Source of the DNA: Rhodobacterales bacterium
GTDB taxonomy: Bacteria > Pseudomonadota > Alphaproteobacteria > Rhodobacterales > Rhodobacteraceae
Reading direction: 5' to 3'
Length of the DNA: 64,000 bases
Assembly: GCA_009993005.1 (NCBI GenBank)
Contig: JAACUH010000057.1
Location: 1 to 64,000 of the forward strand
Part shown: positions 53,263 to 61,668 of the stretch, one piece after another
Position numbering within the stretch: position 1 is the first letter of the stretch
Layout of the letters: each line of letters starts with the position of its first letter
Program-made: the position numbers and the translations under genes
The notes under the pieces: model-generated
Seen by the model: only the letters and a program-made list of their open reading frames with translations
Database searches by the model: none
Told to the model about the DNA's origin: nothing

Positions 53263-55002
53263 TCAGCCCTGTGCTGCGGTTGTCCTTGCGCCGCTGCGCC
53301 GGCGTGTGGGTTTGGCGGTCTTGGGGCCGAGTGATGGGATCGGGTCCGCCATGATCTTGCCGCGGATCCGGTCGTGGGTGTCAGACAGCAGGTCTGCCCG
53401 GTTGTCAGACAGCAGGTCTGCCCGGTTGTCAGACCGCAGGTCTGCCCGGTTGTCGATCCGGAAGCTCGCGAGGGTGGCGCCGCCGGCGAGCGGCACAAAG
53501 CGGCAATCCGCGGCGCGCCCGTCGTCGAGCAGGATGGAGTCGGACCATTCCACGCGATCACCGAAGGCGCCGACAAAGTCGCGCACATCGCCCCAGATCG
53601 GCGTCGGCACCGTGCGCGACTGCCAACGGCGCAATTCGGACTGGATCGTATTCTCGGACAGCGCGTCATTGCCATCCGTGTCGCCCGTTCCGCCCCACAG
53701 GTCGTGATAACGCGCATTGCTGATCGTGAGCGTGCCCGTCGCGGAAAAGACCGCCACAGCCTCTGGCATCACGTCAAGCACGCCCTGCGTTGTCCGCAGT
53801 TCGGCGCGGAAATGGCGGGTGAGGGATACTTCGGCGCTGATATCCTCGAAGAGGAAGGCGATGGCGCCATCGGGATGCGGCCGCCCCGTGACCCGGAAAG
53901 TCTGCCCCCCCGGCAGGCTCCAGTTCTCGCAATAGGTGCCCTCGGATGCGGCCGCTTCGAGAGCCGCGACCTGGTCGCGCCAGGAGGCATAGTTCCGGGG
54001 CTCGGGCAGCATGTTGATGTCGCGCAGGCGGTCGAGCACGGATTGCACGATGGGGCGGGCGCTCAGAAAGGTCACGGGCAGACCTGTGAGGTCGAGAAAG
54101 GCCGGATTGAAAAGCACCAGCCGCCGCTGCCTGTCAAAGATCGCAAGGCCGATGGAAAGGTGGGCAAAGGTCTTGGTCAGGGTCTGCACAAAGTTCTTCT
54201 GGGCATGTTCCGCCCGCACGATGCCGTTTGCGTCCGCCGCAAAATTGACCAGGCCATCACCGCGGCGCACGCGCGTGACCTCGAACCATTGCTGGGCCTC
54301 CATGTCGGGCACTGTCAAGGCCTGGCGATGGACCGTGGGCTGGCCCGGCTGGGCACCGGCCGGCCCCTCGCCAAAGATGCGCGCGGGTGGCCAGGCGGGG
54401 TCTGCGCCATCGGCCAGCGGCTGGAGGCGGTCGCACAGGGCGAGATAGGCGCGGTTGGCCCAGCTTACATTGCCCTGCATGTCTTCCTTCCAGATGAGTT
54501 GGGGCGCGTCCTCGCCGATGGCGCGCAGGGTCTGCAACTCTTCCTCGATTGCGGCATTCGAAAGCGCGGCAAAGGCGGCGGGCGCGTCCGCGGCTTCGTG
54601 CAGCGTGAGCCGCGCGAGCCCGTCCCAGAGCTCTGCCTCGAGCGTGCACTGGCCGTCGTTGGACGTCACCGTCAGGCTGCCTTGGCTGGCAAGCCCCGCC
54701 AGCCGCGTCGCGAGGTCGGGAAACTGCGGCGCCAGAAGGGCCAGCAGCGTCTCATAGTCAGAGCCGCGCGTGTCGGCCAGGCGGAACAGGTTCCGACCGG
54801 CCGCCGTCGCATCGACCAGCGTCTCGTCGTCAAAGAGAAAGGCGGCGCGCGCTTCCGCCTCGCGCAAGAGCTCGCGCGCGGACCTGCGGCGCGGCCTGAG
54901 GAGCCGGCCGAGCAGGGCCACGACCCCGATGGCCGCAAGCACCGCCGCGACGGTCACGACCAGGTAAAAGGCAAGGCCATCCGGGGAAAAGTTCAGGGGC
55001 AT
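53263..55002 (-). CDS. PAS-domain sensor-like protein without kinase domain
   Basis: About 579 residues. One N-terminal membrane helix (LAFYLVVTVAAVLAAIGVVALLG) is followed by PAS-like segments: WKEDMQGNVSWANRAYLALC (about 190-210), GLAIFDRQRRLVLFNPAFLD (about 300-320) and AVAVFSATGTLTISNARYHD (about 440-460). No His-kinase H-box, ATPase G-boxes, GGDEF or EAL motif is visible, so it would need a partner. The C-terminus contains three in-frame 24-bp repeats (DNRADLLS), then a basic tail. It lies directly downstream of regB on the same strand, so it may feed into that system; this is inference. Confidence 0.8.
   Translation of the reverse strand: MPLNFSPDGLAFYLVVTVAAVLAAIGVVALLGRLLRPRRRSARELLREAEARAAFLFDDETLVDATAAGRNLFRLADTRGSDYETLLALLAPQFPDLATRLAGLASQGSLTVTSNDGQCTLEAELWDGLARLTLHEAADAPAAFAALSNAAIEEELQTLRAIGEDAPQLIWKEDMQGNVSWANRAYLALCDRLQPLADGADPAWPPARIFGEGPAGAQPGQPTVHRQALTVPDMEAQQWFEVTRVRRGDGLVNFAADANGIVRAEHAQKNFVQTLTKTFAHLSIGLAIFDRQRRLVLFNPAFLDLTGLPVTFLSARPIVQSVLDRLRDINMLPEPRNYASWRDQVAALEAAASEGTYCENWSLPGGQTFRVTGRPHPDGAIAFLFEDISAEVSLTRHFRAELRTTQGVLDVMPEAVAVFSATGTLTISNARYHDLWGGTGDTDGNDALSENTIQSELRRWQSRTVPTPIWGDVRDFVGAFGDRVEWSDSILLDDGRAADCRFVPLAGGATLASFRIDNRADLRSDNRADLLSDNRADLLSDTHDRIRGKIMADPIPSLGPKTAKPTRRRSGARTTAAQG
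53381..53452 (+). repeat. 24-bp tandem repeat, three units, inside the PAS-protein gene
   Basis: Units at 53381-53404, 53405-53428 and 53429-53452. The first two are identical and the third differs by one base. Each holds CAGAC...GTCTG arms. The length is a multiple of three, so the product gains repeated eight-residue blocks (RADLLSDN) without a frame shift. Confidence 0.92.
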
Positions 55003-55086
55003 CGCGCGACTCGCTGTTCTGGTGTCGAGCAACCATGCGGGCCGATTGGTTAATCGGGCGTTAAGCCTGCCGCCGGACCGGACCCT

Positions 55087-56451
55087 TTACAGCGTGATCG
55101 CAGGATTTTTTCCCAGGGCGCCCCCCTCGGGCATCACCTTGTCGCGTGGCCATTCGACCAGCACCACGGCCCCGCCGCCCAGATCGCCCTCGGACCCGTT
55201 GGAAAAGCTCAGCCGCGCGCCGCTCCGCTCCAGCAGCGTCTTGGCGATGAACAGGCCCAGGCCCATCCCCTCGTAACCGGGCCTTCGGGCCTGGTCTTCG
55301 GGTTGGCGGCGGCGGCGCATGTAGGGTGTGCCGATCCGGCCGATCACCGAAGCGGGAAAACCGGGACCATCGTCGGCGATGCGGACAGACACGGCATCCG
55401 GCCCCCAGCTCGATTCGATGGAGACGGAGCGATCCGAGAAATCGACCGCGTTCTGGATCAGGTTGCGCAAGCCATGCACGATCTCGGGACGGCGCAGGAT
55501 GATCGGCTGGCGCAGGTCGGTGTCACTGGCCGGGATCACTTCGAAATGCAGCGCCTTGCCCCGGTCGAGATGCGGCTCTGCCGCTTCGCGCACCACGGAC
55601 TCGAGCGGCGCGCTGCGCAATTGCAGGTCATCCTTGCCCGCCCGCCCCATGGAGCGCAGGATGTCGCGGCAGCGATCGGCCTGTTCGCGGATCAGCGCCG
55701 CATCGGCGTGAAGTTCGGGGCGGTCGCCGAGTTCGTCGAGCATTTCGCCGCTCACCAGCTTGATCGTGGCGAGCGGCGTGCCAAGTTCATGCGCCGTGGC
55801 CGCCACGACACCCCCGAGGTCGGTCAGTTGCTGTTCGCGTGTCAAGGCAAGCTGCGTCGCCAGCAAAGCTTCGCCCATGGCGTGCATTTCGGTCGTGACC
55901 TGCCGGGCATAGACGCCCAGAAACAGGATGCCGATCAGAAGCGCGATCCAGAAGCCGGACAAAAAGAGCGGCGGCAGTTCGAGCACCTGCCCCGTCGCGG
56001 TGCTGAGCGCGAGGTGCCATGGCCACAAGACCGTGATCAGCACGATGGCGAGCGTCGCCAGAAACAGCGTGCTGCGCAGGTGCAGGACGGTTGCGGCGAT
56101 TGTCACGGGCGCGAGGATCAGCAGCGCAAAGGGGTTGTTCAGGCCCCCGGTGAGATAGAGAAGCAGGCCAAGCTGCATGAGGTCAAAGGCGAGCATCAGC
56201 GCCGCTTCGCGTTCCGACAGGCGGCGGTGCCCGGGCAGAAGGCGCGCCGACAGCAGGTTCGCGACGACAGAGGCCGCGATGGTCAGGATGACGAGCCCGA
56301 GTTCAAAGTGGAGCGTCAGCACGAGCTTTGCGATCAGCACCGCGGTGAGCTGGCCCAGGACCGCGATCCAGCGGAGCATGACAAGCGTGCTGACCCGCAC
56401 CCAGTTGCTGCGGCTCCGGTCCTGGAACATCTCGATGTCGCTCATGTCCAT
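55087..56451 (-). CDS. regB: Redox-sensing histidine kinase RegB (PrrB)
   Basis: 454 residues. Global redox sensor controlling photosynthesis, respiration and carbon/nitrogen fixation genes in Rhodobacter. Six membrane segments include the quinone-sensing GGLNNPFALL motif at about residue 102. The H-box is TAHELGTPLATIKL with His221, and the redox-active Cys lies exactly 40 residues later (C261 in ADRCRDILRSM), the same spacing as H225/C265 of R. capsulatus RegB. ATPase motifs IADDGPGFP and GYEGMGLGLFIAKTLL end it. The start at 56451 has GGAAAGA upstream. Divergent from senC-regA. Confidence 0.95.
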   Translation of the reverse strand: MDMSDIEMFQDRSRSNWVRVSTLVMLRWIAVLGQLTAVLIAKLVLTLHFELGLVILTIAASVVANLLSARLLPGHRRLSEREAALMLAFDLMQLGLLLYLTGGLNNPFALLILAPVTIAATVLHLRSTLFLATLAIVLITVLWPWHLALSTATGQVLELPPLFLSGFWIALLIGILFLGVYARQVTTEMHAMGEALLATQLALTREQQLTDLGGVVAATAHELGTPLATIKLVSGEMLDELGDRPELHADAALIREQADRCRDILRSMGRAGKDDLQLRSAPLESVVREAAEPHLDRGKALHFEVIPASDTDLRQPIILRRPEIVHGLRNLIQNAVDFSDRSVSIESSWGPDAVSVRIADDGPGFPASVIGRIGTPYMRRRRQPEDQARRPGYEGMGLGLFIAKTLLERSGARLSFSNGSEGDLGGGAVVLVEWPRDKVMPEGGALGKNPAITL

Positions 56452-56547
56452 CACGGTCTTTCCGCGCGCTTTGGCGTTGCCTTTTGCGGTCCTGTCGATG
56501 ATGTAGGGCGGCAAATCGCCAAAGTCAGAGCCAAGGACCGACCTGTC

Positions 56548-57183
56548 ATGACAAGAAGCCTTTTCTACGCCCTCATTGCAATCGTGATCGCAGGCACCAT
56601 CGGTGCTTTTGTGGCGACGCGCGGGACGGTTCAGGGCGGGGCTGGCGGCGACGACCTCTTTGCCCAGTGCCGGGCCGGGCAGGTGGCCGGTGGCGACATC
56701 GGCGGCCCCTTCACGCTCATCGACAAGGACGGTGCGACCGTCACCGATGCGGACGTGATCACGACGCCCAGCATCCTCTATTTCGGCTATACCTTCTGCC
56801 CCGATGTCTGCCCCTTTGACAACGCGCGCAACGCCGCCGCTGTCGATCTGCTCGAAGAGCGCGGGCTGCTGGTGACCCCGGTGTTCATCTCGATCGACCC
56901 TGAGCGGGATACGCCCGCTGTCGTGGGCCGCTTTGCCGACAATTTCCACGACCGGATGATCGGTCTGACCGGATCGCCCGAACAGGTCGCGGCGGCATCG
57001 CGCGCCTATCGCACCTATTATCGCAAGCAGGAAGGCGACCCGGAGTATTACCTCGTCGATCATTCGACCTTTTCCTACCTCGTCCTGCCCGGCCACGGTT
57101 TTGTCGATTTCTTCCGCCGCGAGGACACGGCCGAGGCGATGGCCGACCGCGTCGCCTGTTTCGTTGACGCAGCGGCGAATTGA
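56548..57183 (+). CDS. senC: SCO1/SenC/PrrC copper-chaperone-like protein
   Basis: 211 residues. An N-terminal signal anchor (FYALIAIVIAGTIGAFVATR) leads to a thioredoxin-like SCO domain with the copper-binding pair in FCPDVCPFDNARNAAA and the third ligand His in DHSTFSYLVLPG. SCO proteins deliver copper to cytochrome oxidase; in Rhodobacter, SenC/PrrC also links oxidase activity to RegB. Divergent from regB (96 bp between starts) and 52 bp upstream of regA, the same order as in R. capsulatus. Confidence 0.95.
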   Translation: MTRSLFYALIAIVIAGTIGAFVATRGTVQGGAGGDDLFAQCRAGQVAGGDIGGPFTLIDKDGATVTDADVITTPSILYFGYTFCPDVCPFDNARNAAAVDLLEERGLLVTPVFISIDPERDTPAVVGRFADNFHDRMIGLTGSPEQVAAASRAYRTYYRKQEGDPEYYLVDHSTFSYLVLPGHGFVDFFRREDTAEAMADRVACFVDAAAN

Positions 57184-57235
57184 CCTCGTCGGCGGTTCGC
57201 TCTACCTCTGTCCAAACGACGGGAAGGACGCGCGG

Positions 57236-57787
57236 TTGGAGAGCGACACCATTGATCTTGGCCATGACAAGAGCCTCTTGTTGGTGGACGATGACGAGGC
57301 GTTTCTGAAGAGACTTGGCAAGGCGATGGAAAAGCGTGGGTTTGACGTGACCCTTGCCGAAACGGTTGCCGCAGGCAGGGCCATCGTCGAGGCCCGGCCG
57401 CCGGCCTATGCGGTGGTCGATCTGCGGCTGGAGGATGGCAACGGGCTGGACGTAGTGGAGGCGCTGCGCGACCGGCGGCCCGATGCGCGGATCGTGGTGC
57501 TGACCGGATATGGCGCCATCGCGACGGCGGTCGCCGCGGTCAAGATCGGCGCCGTTGACTACCTGTCAAAGCCTGCCGACGCCACCGATGTCACGAACGC
57601 CCTGCTGGCGCGGACATCGCAACTGCCGCCGCCGCCGGAAAACCCGATGAGCGCGGATCGCGTGCGCTGGGAGCATATCCAGCGGGTCTACGAGATGTGC
57701 GACCGCAACGTGAGCGAAACCGCGCGGCGGCTGAACATGCACCGGCGGACATTGCAGAGGATATTGGCCAAGCGCAGCCCGAAATAG
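57236..57787 (+). CDS. regA: Redox response regulator RegA (PrrA/ActR)
   Basis: 183 residues, close to the 184 of R. capsulatus RegA. The start is a TTG at 57236 with GGAAGGA about 7 bases upstream; no ATG fits. The receiver domain has LLLVDDDEAF and the phospho-acceptor Asp in VVDLRLEDGNG (about residue 62). A Pro-rich linker (LPPPPENP) leads to the Fis-type HTH NVSETARRLNMHRRTLQRIL, near-invariant in this family. Phosphorylated by RegB. Confidence 0.96.
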   Translation: MESDTIDLGHDKSLLLVDDDEAFLKRLGKAMEKRGFDVTLAETVAAGRAIVEARPPAYAVVDLRLEDGNGLDVVEALRDRRPDARIVVLTGYGAIATAVAAVKIGAVDYLSKPADATDVTNALLARTSQLPPPPENPMSADRVRWEHIQRVYEMCDRNVSETARRLNMHRRTLQRILAKRSPK

Positions 57788-57813
57788 GCGCGGCCTGCGC
57801 CGGTGGCGGCGTG

Positions 57814-57850
57814 GGAGCCTCCGGCGGGGATATTTCTGGCCAAAAGATGC
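57814..57850 (+). repeat. Dispersed intergenic repeat, copy 2
   Basis: GGAGCCTCCGGCGGGGATAT is identical to copy 1 for its first 20 bases, then diverges slightly (TTCTGGCCAAAAGATG). It lies between the 3' ends of convergent regA and the HD-domain gene. Confidence 0.88.
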
Positions 57851-57863
57851 ATGGCCGCGCGCC

Positions 57864-58448
57864 CTAGAACTGCGCCAGCAGCGCGTTGTGCCGCGCGACA
57901 AAGGCGGCGCGCACGGCGCGCGGGGGTTGCGGGCGTATCGCGCAGCCCGCGATGACAAGCGGGTCGGGCTTGCCGAAGAAGCGGTCAGCCTCGGCGGCGG
58001 TGAAGCCCGCGATCTGTGTGGCCTCGAGCCAGGCGCTGACGCGGTCGGCCTTCTTGATCTGTTTCTTGACCGGCGCGGGGATCTGTGCGGGCAGGCCAAA
58101 GCGCAGGTGGACGGCGGCCGCGAGCCTGTCGTCGAGCGCGCCGTAATCGGGCCCTATCGCCGCCTTGACCGGCGAGATCATGTCGCCGATCACATATTCC
58201 GGCGCGTCATGCAGCAACGCGGCGAGCCGCCAGCGCGGCGCGATGCCGGGTGACATGCGGGCGAACAGGTCTTCGACCAGCAGGGAATGTTCGGCCACGG
58301 AATAGGCGTAATCGCCATGCGTCTGCCCGTTCCACCGCGCGACGAAGGCGAGGCCATGGGCGATGTCCTCGACCTCGATATCCATCGGCGTGGGGTCCAG
58401 CAGGTCGAGCCTGCGGCCCGAGAGCATACGTTGCCAGGCGCGCTTCAT
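57864..58448 (-). CDS. HD-domain phosphohydrolase (YfbR/HDDC2-like)
   Basis: 194 residues. The metal-binding His and Asp of the HD fold are visible: YSVAEHSLLVEDLF and ALLHDAPEYVIGDM, with a further basic ADRVSAWLEA segment. This pattern matches nucleotide 5'-phosphatases of the HD family that release deoxynucleosides from dNMPs, but the substrate is not proven here. Start overlaps the glycosyltransferase stop by 4 bp (ATGA), so it is the second gene of a two-gene operon. Confidence 0.85.
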   Translation of the reverse strand: MKRAWQRMLSGRRLDLLDPTPMDIEVEDIAHGLAFVARWNGQTHGDYAYSVAEHSLLVEDLFARMSPGIAPRWRLAALLHDAPEYVIGDMISPVKAAIGPDYGALDDRLAAAVHLRFGLPAQIPAPVKKQIKKADRVSAWLEATQIAGFTAAEADRFFGKPDPLVIAGCAIRPQPPRAVRAAFVARHNALLAQF

Positions 58449-59392
58449 GACAGCACCGCGAGGTCCGAGGCAAAGCGCGCGATGTAGCGGCGCATCTTGC
58501 CTGCCGAGAGGAAATGCCGCAGCAGCATCTTGCGCATCAGCGCGGTGTCGTGCAGTGGGCCGGGCCTGGTGGGAAGCGGCGGATGGTCGGGGAAATGCCG
58601 CGCGAGGAAGGCGCCGAGCGTGGTGGCAAAGCGCTGCGGCAACTGGCCGTCGCGGTCGGCCCAGGGTTTGCGCGGGCCGATGAAATGGACGACATGCGCG
58701 CCTTCCATCGCCTCGAACAGGCGGGCGGACCAGGAATATTGCCAGTTCCAGACCGGGCTGATCTCGCTCCACGCCCCGTGCAGCACGATGTTGAGCAGCG
58801 TCTGGTCATTGCGCATCAGGCGCGCGGCATTGGCGCGGCCAAAGGCGAGCGATTTGTCCAGCAGCCCCGCCGCCTGCCAGGCGGCTGTGTCGATCAGCAG
58901 CACGCCGGCGTTGAAATAGGGCGCGTTGCGCAGGCCGTGGGTGCGGAACTCGGGCGCCATGCGGCCAGGTGTGCGCCACTGGAAATTGTCGCGCACCGCC
59001 GCCACCGCGCCCGGCATCGGCACGCGCAGGAGCGCCGCCATATCTCCGCCCTGCACGAAGATATCGCTGTCGAGGTAGAGGATGCGGTCATAGTCGCCCG
59101 CCAGCGCATCGGGCACCAGCAGCCGCAGATAGGTGGAAAGCGTGCGGCGCGCGTCGCCGCCCAGCCCCGCCAGCGCATCGCCCGCATCGATCACGCAGGC
59201 CCGGATGTGCAGGGCAGCGAGGCTGTCGGGGATGGCGAGCGGCGCGGCGGAACACAGGCAGATGTCAAAATCGCGCGCCGGATGCAGGGCCGCGATCTGC
59301 GCCGCGGCAAAAAGCGCATAGGGCAGGTAATTGCCGTCGCAGCAGAACACGACCGCGTGGCGCGATCTGGCGGGGGTGGTGGCGGTCAGCAT
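58445..59392 (-). CDS. Glycosyltransferase family 8 protein
   Basis: 315 residues. Retaining sugar transferase with the metal-binding DxD in [12 protein letters not shown], a NAGVLLID segment, and the C-terminal HFIGPRKPW motif of LPS galactosyl/glucosyltransferases. Probably modifies lipopolysaccharide or another surface glycan. It has no other glycan genes nearby. A perfect inverted repeat lies 14-32 bp before its start codon. Divergent from ahcY. Confidence 0.9.
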   Translation of the reverse strand: MLTATTPARSRHAVVFCCDGNYLPYALFAAAQIAALHPARDFDICLCSAAPLAIPDSLAALHIRACVIDAGDALAGLGGDARRTLSTYLRLLVPDALAGDYDRILYLDSDIFVQGGDMAALLRVPMPGAVAAVRDNFQWRTPGRMAPEFRTHGLRNAPYFNAGVLLIDTAAWQAAGLLDKSLAFGRANAARLMRNDQTLLNIVLHGAWSEISPVWNWQYSWSARLFEAMEGAHVVHFIGPRKPWADRDGQLPQRFATTLGAFLARHFPDHPPLPTRPGPLHDTALMRKMLLRHFLSAGKMRRYIARFASDLAVLS

Positions 59393-59405
59393 CCGGACTG
59401 GTCCT

Positions 59406-59424
59406 TACCCGGAGCGTCCGGGTA
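59406..59424. repeat. Perfect 19-bp inverted repeat between the family-8 glycosyltransferase gene and ahcY
   Basis: TACCCGGA (59406-59413) and TCCGGGTA (59417-59424) pair exactly around GCG. It lies 14 bp upstream of the glycosyltransferase ATG and 118 bp upstream of ahcY. It could be an operator or a 5'-leader hairpin sequestering the ribosome-binding site of the glycosyltransferase. Confidence 0.75.
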
Positions 59425-59541
59425 TCTGCAGCGCTAGCACGCAGGCCGCCGACGGATCAATCATTCCGCCAAGCCGCGCATTGTCGCGCGGGGGCCAGAG
59501 TGCTAAGTGCGCTGCAAATTGCATGTTACAGGATAGCGATC

Positions 59542-60942
59542 ATGCCCAAGGATTACATCGTCAAGGATATCGCGCTCGCCGCCTATGGCCGCAAGGAGCT
59601 CGACATCGCGGAAACCGAAATGCCGGGTCTGATGGCGCTGCGTGAGGAATATGGCGTGGCCCAACCGCTCAAGGGCGCGCGGATCGCGGGGTCGCTGCAC
59701 ATGACGATCCAGACCGCCGTGCTGATCGAGACGCTCAAGGCGCTGGGCGCCGATGTGCGCTGGGCGTCCTGCAACATCTTTTCGACGCAGGACCATGCCG
59801 CCGCCGCGATTGCCGAGACCGGCACGCCGGTGTTCGCGATCAAGGGCGAGACGCTCGAGGATTACTGGGCCTATACCGACATGATCTTTCAGTTCGGGGG
59901 CGAAGGCGGCACCTGCAACATGATCCTCGACGATGGCGGCGACGCGACGCTCTACATCCTCATGGGCGCGCGGGTCGAGGCGGGCGAGACCGACCTGATC
60001 GCGGTGCCGACGAGCGAGGAAGAGGTCTGCCTGTTCAACCAGATCAAGAAGCGGCTTGCCGCCACGCCGGGCTGGTTCACCAAGCAGCGCGCCGCAATCA
60101 AGGGCGTGTCCGAGGAAACGACGACTGGCGTGCACCGCCTTTATGAGCTGCACAAGAAAGGCCAACTGCCTTTCCCGGCGATCAATGTGAACGACTCGGT
60201 CACCAAGTCCAAGTTCGACAACAAATACGGCTGCAAGGAATCGCTGGTCGATGGCATCCGCCGCGCGACCGATACGATGATGGCCGGCAAGGTCGCCGTG
60301 GTCTGCGGCTATGGCGATGTGGGCAAGGGGTCGGCCGCGTCGCTGCAGGGTGCGGGCGCGCGCGTCAAGGTGACGGAGGTCGATCCGATCTGCGCGTTGC
60401 AGGCCGCGATGGACGGGTTCGAGGTCGTGCTGCTCGAGGATGTGGTGGCCAACGCCGACATCTTCATCACCACGACCGGCAACAAGGACGTGATCCGGAT
60501 CGAGCACATGCGCGAGATGAAGGACATGGCGATCGTCGGCAACATCGGCCATTTCGACAACGAAATCCAGGTTGCCGCGCTCAAGAACCACAAATGGACC
60601 AACATCAAGGACCAGGTGGACATGATCGAGATGCCCTCGGGCCATCGCATCATCCTGCTGTCCGAAGGGCGGCTGCTCAACCTCGGCAACGCCACCGGGC
60701 ATCCGTCCTTTGTGATGTCGGCGAGCTTTACCAACCAGGTGCTCGCGCAGATCGAGCTCTGGACCAAGGGCGGTGACTATGCGCCCGGCGTCTATATCCT
60801 GCCCAAGGCGCTGGACGAAAAGGTCGCGCGCCTGCACCTCGCGCGGATCGGGGTCAAGCTGACCGAATTGCGCAAGGACCAGGCCGACTATATCGGCGTG
60901 AATATCGACGGCCCGTTCAAGAGCGAACATTACCGTTATTGA
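59542..60942 (+). CDS. ahcY: S-adenosylhomocysteine hydrolase
   Basis: 466 residues. Splits SAH, a by-product of methylation, into homocysteine and adenosine. The substrate region [15 protein letters not shown], the catalytic [16 protein letters not shown] and the NAD loop [18 protein letters not shown] are intact, and the protein ends SEHYRY as usual. In Rhodobacter ahcY lies next to regBA and is regulated with it (via HvrB in R. capsulatus); hvrA and hvrB are not present here. A large nested hairpin follows the stop codon. Confidence 0.97.
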   Translation: MPKDYIVKDIALAAYGRKELDIAETEMPGLMALREEYGVAQPLKGARIAGSLHMTIQTAVLIETLKALGADVRWASCNIFSTQDHAAAAIAETGTPVFAIKGETLEDYWAYTDMIFQFGGEGGTCNMILDDGGDATLYILMGARVEAGETDLIAVPTSEEEVCLFNQIKKRLAATPGWFTKQRAAIKGVSEETTTGVHRLYELHKKGQLPFPAINVNDSVTKSKFDNKYGCKESLVDGIRRATDTMMAGKVAVVCGYGDVGKGSAASLQGAGARVKVTEVDPICALQAAMDGFEVVLLEDVVANADIFITTTGNKDVIRIEHMREMKDMAIVGNIGHFDNEIQVAALKNHKWTNIKDQVDMIEMPSGHRIILLSEGRLLNLGNATGHPSFVMSASFTNQVLAQIELWTKGGDYAPGVYILPKALDEKVARLHLARIGVKLTELRKDQADYIGVNIDGPFKSEHYRY

Positions 60943-61010
60943 GAACCGCAGGGGGATGCAGCAAAAGTCAGGCTTTTCCCCCTGATTTCCACTTTACCGG
61001 TGCGGTTCTC
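60941..61010. other. Nested inverted repeats downstream of ahcY
   Basis: An outer 10-bp perfect stem (GAGAACCGCA 60941-60950 with TGCGGTTCTC 61001-61010) encloses an inner 8-bp stem (CAGGGGGA 60949-60956 with TCCCCCTG 60977-60984) and a smaller AAAAG/CTTTT stem (60963-60967 with 60973-60977). The outer arm starts at the ahcY stop codon. It may terminate transcription, protect the ahcY 3' end, or form a leader of the next gene. The short runs of pyrimidines after the stem (TCCCTTT) are a poor T tract. Confidence 0.8.
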
Positions 61011-61095
61011 TCCCTTTACCGTGCCGCAATGTCGCGGAATGCGGCCGCATTTGAATGGGCCGTTGCGGCCCAACCAGAACAGTGGGGACTGCACG

Positions 61096-61437
61096 ATGGG
61101 TAAGAGAGACGATCTGATCGCCAAATACGCGGACGATCTGCGCAACAAATGTGGCATGGAGCCGGACATGGCGCTGCTGACCAAGGTCACAATCGGCTGC
61201 GGGCCGGCGATCTATGACAACGATGCGCAGACCGTGGCCGGTAGCCAGGCTTCGGAGATCGAGACCGTCAAGAAGAACTTTCTCATCAAGAAGCTCGGCC
61301 TCAAGGATGGCCCCGAACTCGGCGCCGCCATCGACGCGGTGATGGAGACCTACGGCAAATCCGAGCGCAACAAGTATCGCGCGGTCGTCTATTACATGCT
61401 GACCAAGCATTTCGGCAAGGAAGCCGTCTACGGCTGA
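61096..61437 (+). CDS. DUF2853-family protein
   Basis: 113 residues. Small, helical, charged protein; the conserved core is DDLIAKYADDLRNKCGMEPD and VMETYGKSERNKYRAVVYYM, then LTKHFGK near the end. Function is unknown; no catalytic or membrane motif is seen. GTGGGGA lies upstream of the ATG at 61096. It follows ahcY by about 150 bp of structured DNA and ends with a standard terminator, so it may be its own unit. Confidence 0.85.
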   Translation: MGKRDDLIAKYADDLRNKCGMEPDMALLTKVTIGCGPAIYDNDAQTVAGSQASEIETVKKNFLIKKLGLKDGPELGAAIDAVMETYGKSERNKYRAVVYYMLTKHFGKEAVYG

Positions 61438-61464
61438 CCCCTTGCGGATCGGCAAGACCGCAGC

Positions 61465-61495
61465 GCCCGCCCTTTCAGGCGGGCGTTTGCCTTTG
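61465..61495 (+). terminator. Rho-independent terminator of the DUF2853 gene
   Basis: CGCCCGCC (61465-61472) pairs perfectly with GGCGGGCG (61478-61485) around a TTTCA loop, and TTTGCCTTT follows. It begins 27 bp after the stop codon. Confidence 0.85.
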
Positions 61496-61508
61496 TGCAC
61501 TTGCGCAT

Positions 61509-61538
61509 TTGAAACAAGTTGTCGGTGCTTGGTATTTG
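61509..61538 (+). promoter_or_regulatory. Possible promoter of a short non-coding unit
   Basis: TTGAAA (61509-61514) and TATTTG (61533-61538) are 18 bp apart on the plus strand. No protein-coding frame follows before a strong hairpin at 61630. Weak by itself; the pairing with the hairpin is the reason it is listed. Confidence 0.35.
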
Positions 61539-61629
61539 CGGAATCACATCTGCCCGATGTAGCAAGAACGCGCAGGCCAGGACGGCCGGACCGATACTGA
61601 TCTTCGCGTGTGGGAGTACGCGGGTGAGA

Positions 61630-61668
61630 GGGAGGGTCCTGATCCGTCAGGCCCTCCCGTTCTCTTTC
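61630..61668 (+). terminator. Strong hairpin with pyrimidine tail, possible end of a small RNA
   Basis: GGGAGGG (61630-61636) pairs with CCCTCCC (61652-61658), and inner CTGA (61639-61642) pairs with TCAG (61647-61650). The stem is followed by GTTCTCTTTC. It lies about 90 bp after the promoter-like hexamers. On the minus strand it could instead serve the DUF1761 gene, but no T tract faces that way. Confidence 0.55.

Noticed and set aside
53381-53452. CRISPR-like direct repeats
   Set aside because: The units are tandem with no spacers and lie in frame inside a coding sequence.
59498-59506. GAGTGCTAA, one half of a CIRCE element, upstream of ahcY
   Set aside because: The partner TTAGCACTC is not found 9 bp away, so HrcA binding is not supported.
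59393-59541. SAH or SAM riboswitch in the ahcY leader
   Set aside because: The conserved core sequences of the SAH and SAM-II riboswitches were not recognised, and the only clear hairpin lies next to the divergent glycosyltransferase gene. A covariance-model search would be decisive.
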